This document shows positions 38,391 to 47,563 of a stretch of 64,000 nt of DNA, piece by piece. This DNA comes from Chrysophaeum taylorii (Eukaryota > Sar > Pelagophyceae > Pelagomonadales > Pelagomonadaceae). Location of the stretch: the NCBI GenBank assembly GCA_029834535.1, contig JAQMWT010000037.1, positions 124,001-188,000 on the forward strand, read 5' to 3'. How positions within the stretch are numbered: the first letter of the stretch is position 1; each line of letters begins with the position of its first letter. The translations under genes and the position numbers were made by a program. The notes below the pieces were generated by a model. It did no database searches. It was not told the origin of the DNA and saw only the letters and a list, made by a program, of their open reading frames with translations.

Positions 38391-39755
38391 TTATCGATAA
38401 ATTCGAGACGATTTTCCTGAGGGTAGAAGACAAAAGAATCGTGAAATACAGGAGAAGTATAGGGGACCAGTGCTTGTACTAGACGACGCGTGGCAAAGCC
38501 AAAGAAAACCAGTAACAGGTTCGAGAGAAGCAGTCTTATCGATTCCGGCATCATGTGTTAGGAAGGTATAGGTTTCGCCAAAAGCATTTATATGTGCCTG
38601 GTATTTAGAAGAGGAGTTAGAAACTGTTATGTCTCCGCCTGTATGTCTTCCACCGGTGATGTAAATGATGGAGGAAGTAGAGGATTTATTTAAGAATAAC
38701 CTGTGAGATGGTTGGTTAGATTCGATAGTTGTAATACGAAAGGACACAGGTAATGTGATAGATTTAGGGAATAAACGTCCCATAATATTATAGAGGAGCA
38801 CAAAAGCTTTGAGTTCAATAGGGGATCTCATGCAAGCAAGTGGTTTTCTTGAATTAGTCAAGAATCCCAGGCGAAAGTTAGAAATGCCCTCCATTTCATC
38901 TTGACTGGGGTGTTCGACTGTTTTGTTAGAGTGCAGACGAAGGAACAGCATAGTTAAGGTTTCAAGCTCAGTCACAGTTAAGCGCACGGATCCTGTACGA
39001 CTAACTATGTTGTAGGTTTTAGGTGTGGACACGAATGGTATGTCGGGAAAGACCTGCGTCCAAGGTTCGTCGACTATTAACTTGCGACTGATGGAATTAG
39101 CGTGGTCTGCAATGTCCAGAAAGGAAGTGACTCGTTTGTTAGGCCATGAAAGCAGATCAAGATGGCCGGTGTTATATTTGCGTGCAACGAGGATCCATCT
39201 TTCTCTGGCTTGATAATCTCCACACAGATAGCATGGAAATCGGTCACATATATCCACCGTAAAGTGCATCGTTGAGAAGATGAGATTAGCAACTCGTATA
39301 TGGTCTTCATACGATGCGGAGTGTGGTGGTGTCATTTCCATGAAAAGAACAAGCGGCTTTAAAAGCTCAAGTACACTTAGAGCACTTGGAAACAAGGAAT
39401 CATCCATATCACGCTCGAAGGTGGAAATGGATCTCCCATTGATTATGTTGCGATTTGTGCATGGTGATGTCAATTCCACTATATCGGTGTAATATCGTGC
39501 ACGTTCAGCGTCCGATGCTCGATGGAGATATGTCAGAAACTTAGGTAGGGATGGGAAAACTTCGATGGAATTACCAAAACGTCTTCGTAGCATGTGCGTG
39601 ATATTGTCGTCGCTCTCAACAAGAACTTTAACGTTGATGTTGATTTGCAAGTCATTAGAAGCGCAAGCCAAGAATGCAGGAGTGGACATCCCAGAGCAAA
39701 GTAAAGTTACTGTAGGTATTCGTGGGCTAGGAGACGAAGTTACTGTGTGAAGCAA
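38391..39755 (-). CDS. Cytosine-C5 DNA methyltransferase-like reading frame within element A
   Basis: A 454-residue frame lying between the Gag-protease and integrase regions. It shows, in order and with normal spacing, the motifs of cytosine-C5 methyltransferases. Residues 15-29 (TVTLLCSGMSTPAFL) form the S-adenosylmethionine-binding motif I. Residues 44-61 (VLVESDDNITHMLRRRFG) form motif II with its acidic residue. Residues 91-103 (DIVELTSPCTNRN) form motif IV with the Pro-Cys catalytic pair. Residues 135-144 (LVLFMEMTPP) form motif VI with the Glu of ENV. Residues 179-192 (GDYQARERWILVAR) form motif VIII (QxRxR). RLTVTELETLTMLF (about 255) could be motif IX. Family knowledge: such enzymes methylate cytosine in DNA, and the Cys attacks C6. 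Methyltransferase capture by LTR elements is known from dinoflagellates and a charophyte alga. Activity here is unproven. Confidence 0.8.
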   Translation of the reverse strand: MLHTVTSSPSPRIPTVTLLCSGMSTPAFLACASNDLQININVKVLVESDDNITHMLRRRFGNSIEVFPSLPKFLTYLHRASDAERARYYTDIVELTSPCTNRNIINGRSISTFERDMDDSLFPSALSVLELLKPLVLFMEMTPPHSASYEDHIRVANLIFSTMHFTVDICDRFPCYLCGDYQARERWILVARKYNTGHLDLLSWPNKRVTSFLDIADHANSISRKLIVDEPWTQVFPDIPFVSTPKTYNIVSRTGSVRLTVTELETLTMLFLRLHSNKTVEHPSQDEMEGISNFRLGFLTNSRKPLACMRSPIELKAFVLLYNIMGRLFPKSITLPVSFRITTIESNQPSHRLFLNKSSTSSIIYITGGRHTGGDITVSNSSSKYQAHINAFGETYTFLTHDAGIDKTASLEPVTGFLWLCHASSSTSTGPLYFSCISRFFCLLPSGKSSRIYR

Positions 39756-40010
39756 ACGTGTGGTAACCTTGCGTCATACGGGAGGTGGGAAATGCTTGCG
39801 TATGTAAGGCAGCTGCGAATGCATTGACTCCAGGATGGTTTTAAGCCATGGGACGTAAATTACGCGTTCCATGAGGGTGGAATATAGTTTAAGCATTTCG
39901 CGTTGTTCATTAAAAGCACATAGTCTGAACTGTAGTGAGCGAAGTTCCATTTTACGCGCTTTTGCTTGTTGTAGCGAATAAATTGGTAGAGTAGGCAACA
40001 GGTTATTGAG

Positions 40011-42515
40011 TCAAAACAAAGTAATCTTGACATTATCATCAATTTTACTCTGGATAGATGATTGTCCTTTAAATTCAACTCCATAAAGATGTATACCAAG
40101 TTTATCTTCTCCCCATTGAGTCATACTGATGATGTGCAGATCGGGATCGTTATGGTCGTTTTGCTTGGGTAGGAAAAGCGCAACGTCTAGCTTTACATAT
40201 CCCACATTTGGATGCTTTGGGAGAGCGGGAATGACAGTCCTTATAATCATAGCATGTGTGATACTCTGCGTATCCGTAGCAGTCTGGATAGCAGGTGATA
40301 AGGACTCGGGTAGCTTTACGATGTGGATAGGATCAGCATAACGTTTAAAGTTAATTACATGTTGAGAAGCACATGTGTCAGCATATCCTGGCGTAGTCAT
40401 TAGCGGCAAATTGTACTCGTTGTACAGTTTAAGCATTGTTGCATAACAGGCATGTGTTGAGCTTTGACCAAACACGTACTGTGTCATGAAACTTTGCGTT
40501 TGTTCGGAAGGCACAACGACGAGTGTAAAACCAGTGTTTAATTTTGGTAGCAACACAGGGGGATCTGTGCCATCTTCATTATCTTCGTTGGGTAGATTAT
40601 TGGGGAGCTCAGAGTGCGAGGAAGTTTCCCGAGCTTGACGACGAACGATAGCATTCTGAGCTTTAGCATTTATGTGCTGCAATAGCGGCTGAGGGATGTT
40701 ATCGATTTCATCATCTTTAATGGACAGAAAAGTGTGGAACATTTTCTCTGTATCAGCAGTCCCCCTCTGCTCCGCATCACTGGGGGACGCTTCAGGAGCA
40801 GATGTTTCAGTTTGATACTTTTCTTCTGAAACATGAGATTCCTTATCGGCTTCTAAGAGGTTCACAATGGTATTGGACATAGTATCAACTCGAGATAAGT
40901 AGAGATGAACTTGGGTGGCTTCGTCAGGATCTAAGGACTGTGTCGAAGCTTGAGAAGCGGTTGTCCAGAGGGTACTCAGTAAGCTTTTCATTTCCTCCTG
41001 TACCATTTTAGAGTCGGTAGAGGGGTTGGGATTCGCTTCCTGTAATTTACCAAACAGGTGGCGAAGACGATCAACTTGATAAGTAGCCCGGTCCATAAGA
41101 GACATATTAGAGCGTGCATTACGGTTAGAGGAGGGTGAGTAGACAGGACGATCGAAGCTGGTACCTTTGACGTTATAATTTGAAGGTGGACGATAGTACG
41201 ACGTGTCACGAGGTGAAATTGTCGATGCTTTATCTTTTGCATTACGAAGCTTACGAGCGTTGAAGCCAGACTGTCCAGCTACAGTAGCTAACAACGAGTA
41301 AGCGTTGTTTAGAGAATCGTGGGATTGATGAATAGTATCCATCAATAATACCTTAGGTGGCTTGGTAGCGGTAGTACCAGGGATGTAAGGGATCCAGGAA
41401 GCGGGTTTATCCAAGCGTCGGTTAGAGGAAAACTTTGTTTCATTGTATATCTTTAACAAGAACTCCAATAACGGACGAACGTCGTTAGGATCAACTAGCT
41501 TTAACAATTCAGGATCGTGAATCGAGTTGTTACCAGAGCGTGTCTCGTAGAGTTTACACCATTCCAATAAAGATTGAGAATAGCGCTCGTGATCCGAGGG
41601 ATTAGCATATAGACGGTAGATCTCCTCGTGAGCTTTAAGAGTGATTATGGAATCATTAAATTGGATTGATGCTTCATCATTATTTAATTGCTTTGCCTGA
41701 GATTGGAAAGCAAGGAGTTGTTCGACAAATACATGGGCATACCAATTAACATTTAAAGACATTCGATTAAACTGCGATTTAAGCTCAATGACATCTGTAC
41801 AAGACACTGTCTCATAGTAATGGTAAGCTAAAAGCATTACTGCACGTAGTTTAATAGGATGTGCAGTAAGTGCATATATCTTCTTTAATTGAGGCCATAT
41901 AGCGAGTGCGGGTTTGTCTTGTGATTCCAGATTTAAATATGTGTACAAGAAACCAGCATAAGTTTCGCGCTGTTTGATCCAGTCGGTATTAGAGAGACCT
42001 GTAAAGGATATGTTAGTTAGAGATGATTCGTACACAATTGATTTAGGGAGTCGGGTATCTAATAGATTGAGGCCACGTTTAACATCCTCATTTAATTCGG
42101 GACGAACGAGATTGTATGACTCTTGGTAATAAAGTCGTTCGAGATTATTACGGACGTCAACTGTTAGTTGATGTGATGAGTTGACGTGCCAAGTTTTAAG
42201 ATGATCAGGCAAGCCATCTTCATCAGGTAAGTTTAAATCGTTTACTTGTTCAGCTTTCCATTGAGCGAATATGATATCAACTTCTTGTTCAAGAAGTTGG
42301 TTATACTCCGGAGCATTCCGGGTGTAAGCTTCATATGAATCGAAGCAGAATAACGCGTCCACGTATGGACTTGTCATATGCCTGCGAAGCACCTCAATTT
42401 GCAAGCTCACCTTGGTTGAGTTGTCTTGGAAACGCAATCCTGCGTTAATTTTATCAACGAGGATTTGTTCTTGTTTATAGATATCCGTAGTGGATATTGG
42501 TTTTTGTTCTGACAT
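40011..42515 (-). CDS. Element A Gag with protease motif
   Basis: An 834-residue frame starting 0.5 kb inside the 5' LTR. The N-terminal about 450 residues are helical and polar (ISTTDIYKQEQILVDKINAG at the start), as expected for a copia capsid. No classical CCHC knuckle is seen. A basic, Asn/Ser-rich stretch (about 430-490) may bind nucleic acid instead. Near residue 720, TPGYADTCASQHVINF has the D-T-x-A-S pattern of a copia aspartic protease. The N-terminal 370 residues are about 85-90 percent identical to the same frame in element A4 (61626 onwards). Confidence 0.8.
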   Translation of the reverse strand: MSEQKPISTTDIYKQEQILVDKINAGLRFQDNSTKVSLQIEVLRRHMTSPYVDALFCFDSYEAYTRNAPEYNQLLEQEVDIIFAQWKAEQVNDLNLPDEDGLPDHLKTWHVNSSHQLTVDVRNNLERLYYQESYNLVRPELNEDVKRGLNLLDTRLPKSIVYESSLTNISFTGLSNTDWIKQRETYAGFLYTYLNLESQDKPALAIWPQLKKIYALTAHPIKLRAVMLLAYHYYETVSCTDVIELKSQFNRMSLNVNWYAHVFVEQLLAFQSQAKQLNNDEASIQFNDSIITLKAHEEIYRLYANPSDHERYSQSLLEWCKLYETRSGNNSIHDPELLKLVDPNDVRPLLEFLLKIYNETKFSSNRRLDKPASWIPYIPGTTATKPPKVLLMDTIHQSHDSLNNAYSLLATVAGQSGFNARKLRNAKDKASTISPRDTSYYRPPSNYNVKGTSFDRPVYSPSSNRNARSNMSLMDRATYQVDRLRHLFGKLQEANPNPSTDSKMVQEEMKSLLSTLWTTASQASTQSLDPDEATQVHLYLSRVDTMSNTIVNLLEADKESHVSEEKYQTETSAPEASPSDAEQRGTADTEKMFHTFLSIKDDEIDNIPQPLLQHINAKAQNAIVRRQARETSSHSELPNNLPNEDNEDGTDPPVLLPKLNTGFTLVVVPSEQTQSFMTQYVFGQSSTHACYATMLKLYNEYNLPLMTTPGYADTCASQHVINFKRYADPIHIVKLPESLSPAIQTATDTQSITHAMIIRTVIPALPKHPNVGYVKLDVALFLPKQNDHNDPDLHIISMTQWGEDKLGIHLYGVEFKGQSSIQSKIDDNVKITLF

Positions 42516-43003
42516 GGTTGTGACCTATTAAAGAATAGGTTATAGGATTGATAGACATATTCGACACAAAAGAATGAAGGGTTTCTCGAGTGCGGGTTAC
42601 ATGTACAGTACGCTATTTTGAGCGTGGGCTTATTTACAAGACCAAACAAATCAACATGCTATTTAAAAACAGGATGACTCGAGACGGAAGAATGGATTAA
42701 TTCTCGAGCAGCCAGTCTTTTGTTGGGGAATAGGAGGAAAAACCCGTACAAGTTTCCGCGGCTGCTTGTGTAGGGGGAATTTTAATTTTATTGGCTATGC
42801 GAGTGCACATGACCAGTGACCGACCTAACTCGGCCACAAACCAAATTAACTGGTGGGCACATACCGTCACACAACGAGTATGTACAGTAGACCACCGCCA
42901 GACACATTGTCGCATTGTAATCGTGATCAGGCGTAAATTGATCACTCCATTTATACGTACAACACAGTTGGGCTGACACACCTACGCATCTGGGCCCATA
43001 ACA

Positions 43004-43397
43004 TGGAGAGATTTGACCCTCTCCGGGTACATGGTAGAGACTGCGTGCAGTCATAGGCGTGTACAGACCATTCCGCTTGTCACATGCTACTACACAAGGT
43101 AGGGATTTAAGCCCTAACTCCTTAAGGACATTAGGTCCCATAGAAGCGTTTACACTGACAACGAGGAACGAAGCCTCTGTTAATTAAACAGACAACCCCG
43201 TACCTGACGGTACGCACCCGGAGGCCTACTCCATGTTGGAAAAGAGCTTCGGACTGGGTTCTTCATAGTCATGAATAAGTGATTGCGGAAGGGTAAGGAA
43301 GGAAAGAGGGAAAGCCGTATTACGGAGAGAAAACCCTCTTGTAGAGATAGGTGTGAAATGTTCCAGTGTCGCACACATAATAGTGTAGCTCTCTGGA
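43004..43397 (-). repeat. 5' LTR of element A
   Basis: 394 bases, followed on the minus strand by tgttatgggcccag, the primer-binding region. It differs from the 3' LTR at about eight positions. Confidence 0.9.
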
Positions 43398-43671
43398 GGT
43401 TCCATATAAGCTTTTACACAGACAATGAGGAACGAAGCCTCTGCTAATTAAGCAGAAAACCCCGTACCTAACGGCACGCACCTGGAGGACTTCTCATTGT
43501 TGGAAGAGGACTTCAGACTCATTTCTTCATAGTCATGAAATACATAATTGCGGAATGGTAAGGAAGGTGAGGGAAAGCCGTATTACGGAGAGAAAACCCT
43601 CTAGTAGAAGGAGTGTGAAAGAGGGTGCGAGGAACTCCAGTGTCGTACACATTATAGTGTAGCCCTCTGGA
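43398..43671 (-). mobile_element. A2: truncated LTR of an A-related element
   Basis: About 274 bases that align with the outer two thirds of the A LTR but are clearly diverged (for example tagccctctgga against tagctctctgga at the end). It is cut on the left exactly where element A's 5' LTR begins. The right edge abuts C2 Gag sequence. Confidence 0.8.
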
Positions 43672-44192
43672 TCAGTGGTGATCTGATCAAACAAGTTAGC
43701 TGTGAGCTGCTGCCAGCGAGCTTGTTGTGTAGCGAATTGCGTCGCTAATTCCAGACTCGGGACTTGTGGGTCGTGAGTCGCCATCGTTTTGGGGTTGCTT
43801 TTTGCGCGTTGTTGGTTGCCTTTCACACTTTTCCATACTTTTTCACCAGTAGCAGGCGATGAGACTTGACTACGGTCTTATAAACTTCAGGAACTCCATG
43901 AGATTGTTCTTACCTGGATATCCAGGGTCTTTGTCCGAGACGTCGATCGAGATCGATTTCTTTCGGAGGGACGTTTCTCTACCAGTACCCGACCGGGCCC
44001 AAACCTAGAGAACAGTAAAAATCACTGTGCCCCTGGTAGAGAATGATGGCAGTGGTGTTGCTACCCTGTTGTCCTGTCCTCTTACGACAAAGAGCGGCAC
44101 GGTGTTCGACACAGCGATTTGTTGGTTATTGGGTGTGAGTGTAATAAGGGGGGGGGGGGGGTACTAACCCTAAATGGAATTTTGTATCTCTA
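43672..44192 (-). mobile_element. C2: 5' end of a C-type LTR element
   Basis: The LTR is 44006-44192 (tagagaacag ... tatctcta on the plus strand, reversed C-type LTR), followed inward by an iMet-type primer site (ggtttgggcccgg on the minus strand). The leader follows, then the start of the same Gag-like frame as element C (MATHDPQVPSLELATQFATQQ). It is cut at 43671 by the A2 LTR. It inserted into D-type sequence at 44193. Fossil fragment. Confidence 0.8.
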
Positions 44193-44971
44193 GTTACTCA
44201 ACAGACTCACTCTCGCTGCGAATGACCAACACGACTTAATGTTTGGCATGCCTGATGATACTCTCATTCAACTCCGAAATGAGTTAATCCGCACGACTCA
44301 TCATCCAGCCTTGCAACAAACGGAGTCTCTCCAATACCCTTGCACAATCCCACAGTTCGCCGGGAATAACATCGATGAACTACAATCGAGTAGTCTTATC
44401 CCACAAATCTTACATCAATAGCTCGCTCTTACTCACCGAATCATACCTCAACATTGCTCCGCAAAGAGCATCAATCATCCTTCCGAACCTGAAGATGATG
44501 ACGTTCCCGCCATATGTGACGCCCAAGAGGACCAAGCAATTTCGTCACCGCTATCATTGACTTTGCCTCACATTCACGTTCACTTCCCTCCTTCAAAGTT
44601 CCCCTTGGTAAAAGCATTCAGAGTGTTATCACCAAGTTCAAGCCTTGACATCTGTCTGCTGATGAACCTTTTGTGCCACTTTATGTGGCCTCTGAAGTGC
44701 AATTATGGTTTATCCTGATCTCGTCCTCCACCACATTTCTCAAGAGATGTCATGTTCCTCTGCCACAAGACATCTCGAGGGGGTGCAGAGAAATCTGCTA
44801 ACTCCAACCCTTATTCCGTCCGTCGAGAACGCGATCTCTTCCTTACCCTTCTTCTTTCCTTTTTACACAACCAACTAGTCTTCTGATTTGTGCTCGAGCT
44901 CATCATCATGGTCTAGCGCGTCCCGCAGGTACGTAGTAATTACATGTTACACTGATGTGTTGCTATGTATC

Positions 44972-45164
44972 TAGAGATAGGAATTTCCATTTAGGGTTAA
45001 GAACCCCCCCTTCCCCCTTAACCACCTCACTTCACACCTACAACCACTAAATCGCTGTGTCGCACACCGTGCTGCTCTTTGTGTCGTTAGAGGACAGGAC
45101 GAAAGGCAGCACTACCACTGCCATCATTCTCTACCAGAGGCACAGTGATTTTTACTGTTCTCTA
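44972..45164 (+). repeat. 5' LTR of element C
   Basis: 193 bases, followed by ggtaaggacccag, a diverged form of the shared iMet-type primer site. Confidence 0.9.
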
Positions 45165-45385
45165 GGTAAGGACCCAGTCCGGTACTGGTAGAGAAACGTC
45201 CTCCGAAAGACATCGATCTCGATCGACGTCTCGGACAAAGGATCAGGATCACCAGAAAAGAGCAATCTCCTGAAGTTCCTGAAAGTTTTAAGACCGTAGT
45301 CAAGTTTCATCGCTTGCTACTGGTGACAAAGTGTGAAAAAGTGTGAAAGGCAACCAACAACGCGCAAAACGCAACCTCGAGAACG

Positions 45386-47563
45386 ATGGCGACTCAAGAC
45401 CCACAAGTCCCGAGTCTGGAAGTAGCGACGCAATTCGCTACACAACAAGCTCACTGGCACCAGCTCCAAGCTAAGTTGCAACAGCTCAAAGCTAATTTCT
45501 TAGATCAACTCGCCGCCGATCAAGCTGCCTTAAGAGCCAAACACGCTGCCGAAAGAGCTGCACTCGCCGAAGAATTCGCTGCAGAAAGAGCTGCGCTCGC
45601 CGAAAAATTCGCTGCCGCAATCGAAGCTCAATACGACCAACTCGATCAAGACGTGCAACTCGATCAAGACGAGCAACTTGATCAAGCTCCCCAACCAGCT
45701 GTTCATACGGCAACTCCCCTCAAGCAAAAGCCAACTTCTCACGAAGTCGCGACCCAAGACCCGATCATCTCGATGGTCACCCCCCCTCATGCCGACCACC
45801 CCACCGGATATCAAACACTCCACGGCAAAGTCCCAGACCCCACTACCTTCCCTCCGGACCCAGGCATGGCCAAGGTTACTCCACAACCTGCCACACCCCA
45901 CATTCACGAGGACACTCCACCTTGTTCACATATCGCACCAGCAATGTTGAACACACCACCACCAATAAACATTACTCCCTTCACTCCACCAACCCCACCG
46001 GAGCCTCCACCTCCTTCGCTGGAGCCTAACTCCCCACTATCGGCGACTCCCGCTACACCACATATACAAGTTCCCCAACTTCCTCGTCAACCCTCTCGCC
46101 GCACCACTCATCTTCTTGATGATCATGCCATATACGGCCATGACGGCCCCGGCACCTTCATCCCTGACAAAGCCCCCACCGCGGCCCAAGCTCATGCCGC
46201 CCCACTGTCGGATTCCCTTGTCCGATATCCTTCATCTTCCGCAAGTCACTCTCCTCAGGACTTTCCTCTCCATCCACAAGACCATGCCACCTACGGCCAC
46301 GACGGCCCCGGCACTTCCATTTCCAACACAGCTCCTTCCGCGGCTCAAGTTCCTTCCGCCCAACCATCGCACCCTCGTGACAGATCTTCATCACCTTTCG
46401 AAAGTCGCTGTTCCCCCGATTTACCCCTCCACCCGCGTGACTATGCATTCTACGACTACGACCGTACCTCCGTCCACACTCGAGTCCCCACTCAAGCAAC
46501 AATCCACCTCCTTTCTCCAAGTTCCAATGCACCTGCGTCTGCGCTCCAACGCGAGTTGGCCGCCACTACGGCTGCATTCCGCTCCCAAACCGCTGAATTG
46601 GCCGCAACCAAGGCCATGCTCATTCGCAAGGATGACGCTTTGTCCTCCACAGCCAACAAACTCACCACCACCGACGCCGCCCTGGCTTTCGCCACTGCCC
46701 AGCTCGCCATCCAAGCCGACGAACTGGTCTCCACCCACGCCGAACACCATCTCACCCACACCCAGCTCAAGGCACTCGAAACTGCCCACGCTGACATCCG
46801 CAGCTCCCACCTTGAAACCAACGCCGTCCTCCAAGCCATTCTTACCTCCTTGGATGCCACTCACCCCACCCAAGATGCTGCGTCGCATCTTTCACCTCCT
46901 TTCCCCATCCACAACCAACCTTCATCCCCTTCCGAATCAACCTCCAATGCCTCTCCCCCGATTATCCCCGAGTATCATCACCACCTCCACGGATGCCCTG
47001 GACCCGGTTCTCCTGGTTCACCACCCACTCCGTCTCTCTGTTCTCAAACCCCCGCCATCTCTGGCCCCTCCTCCTCTACCCACTCACTCTTCGCCTCTTT
47101 GGCACCCCCTGAACCACTTTGCACCCGCTCGCCTTATCAGCTACCTGGTTCATTCCAACTCGACCACATCCCCGCGTCCGAGTTGCGAGGGCGTACATTC
47201 AACACCGGCGACCGTACCCCTACCACCAGCGAAGATCACCACGTGCAAAGTCCCACCAAGAATCAAGACCACCCATATCAAGAGTCGACAAGTTCCGAAC
47301 TATCAAAAGACAGCTCTTTGCCAGATGGTCGTGCTCACCATCATGCTGCCAAGACATGCATAAGCGCTTCTTCTCTCTTCGGGCACAACGGCCCAGGAAG
47401 CAATCTTGTCGAAGAAACACCAAGCCATCTCGTTCCCACTTTCGACAAGTCAAGCTGGTTCCGCCTCGCCGCCTCCCCTCCTCGAAGACAGGCGCGCACT
47501 GCCGCTCACCGGCGCTTGCTGCTGCACCCACCATCCACCTTCTCGGTTGGATGCACTGGATGA
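45386..47563 (+). CDS. Element C Gag-like reading frame
   Basis: A 725-residue frame. It starts MATQDPQVPSLEVATQF and has an Ala/Glu-rich coiled coil at about residues 30-85 (QAALRAKHAAERAALAEEFA). A long Pro/Thr/Ser-rich region follows, with a motif repeated three times, HPQDHATYGHDGPGTS or close variants, and a second Ala-rich helical stretch at about 390-490. Near the end, SLFGHNGPGSNL recalls the NGPGTETSLIDGG protease start of element E. No nucleic-acid knuckle was seen. The start is supported by the same frame in C2. Confidence 0.65.
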   Translation: MATQDPQVPSLEVATQFATQQAHWHQLQAKLQQLKANFLDQLAADQAALRAKHAAERAALAEEFAAERAALAEKFAAAIEAQYDQLDQDVQLDQDEQLDQAPQPAVHTATPLKQKPTSHEVATQDPIISMVTPPHADHPTGYQTLHGKVPDPTTFPPDPGMAKVTPQPATPHIHEDTPPCSHIAPAMLNTPPPINITPFTPPTPPEPPPPSLEPNSPLSATPATPHIQVPQLPRQPSRRTTHLLDDHAIYGHDGPGTFIPDKAPTAAQAHAAPLSDSLVRYPSSSASHSPQDFPLHPQDHATYGHDGPGTSISNTAPSAAQVPSAQPSHPRDRSSSPFESRCSPDLPLHPRDYAFYDYDRTSVHTRVPTQATIHLLSPSSNAPASALQRELAATTAAFRSQTAELAATKAMLIRKDDALSSTANKLTTTDAALAFATAQLAIQADELVSTHAEHHLTHTQLKALETAHADIRSSHLETNAVLQAILTSLDATHPTQDAASHLSPPFPIHNQPSSPSESTSNASPPIIPEYHHHLHGCPGPGSPGSPPTPSLCSQTPAISGPSSSTHSLFASLAPPEPLCTRSPYQLPGSFQLDHIPASELRGRTFNTGDRTPTTSEDHHVQSPTKNQDHPYQESTSSELSKDSSLPDGRAHHHAAKTCISASSLFGHNGPGSNLVEETPSHLVPTFDKSSWFRLAASPPRRQARTAAHRRLLLHPPSTFSVGCTG

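Larger units (their letters stand above)
31250..43397 (-). mobile_element. A: near-complete 12.1-kb copia-type LTR element carrying a DNA methyltransferase-like gene
   Basis: Minus-strand element. The 3' LTR is 31250-31643 and the 5' LTR 43004-43397, each 394 bases with only about 8 differences (about 2 percent), so it is young. The primer site is complementary to ctgggcccataac at 42990-43002. A polypurine tract (GAGGGGG on the minus strand) precedes the 3' LTR. Order of parts: leader, Gag with protease motif, cytosine methyltransferase-like frame, integrase, RT, RNase H, ORF3. It looks nearly whole, with at most a few breaks. The flanking five bases do not match (atatg on the left, ggttc on the right), so the present ends probably result from recombination with other copies. 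Confidence 0.9.

Noticed and set aside
43533-43826. 97-residue frame spanning C2 Gag and the A2 LTR
   Set aside because: It is an artefact of an insertion joining two elements; only the two elements are annotated.
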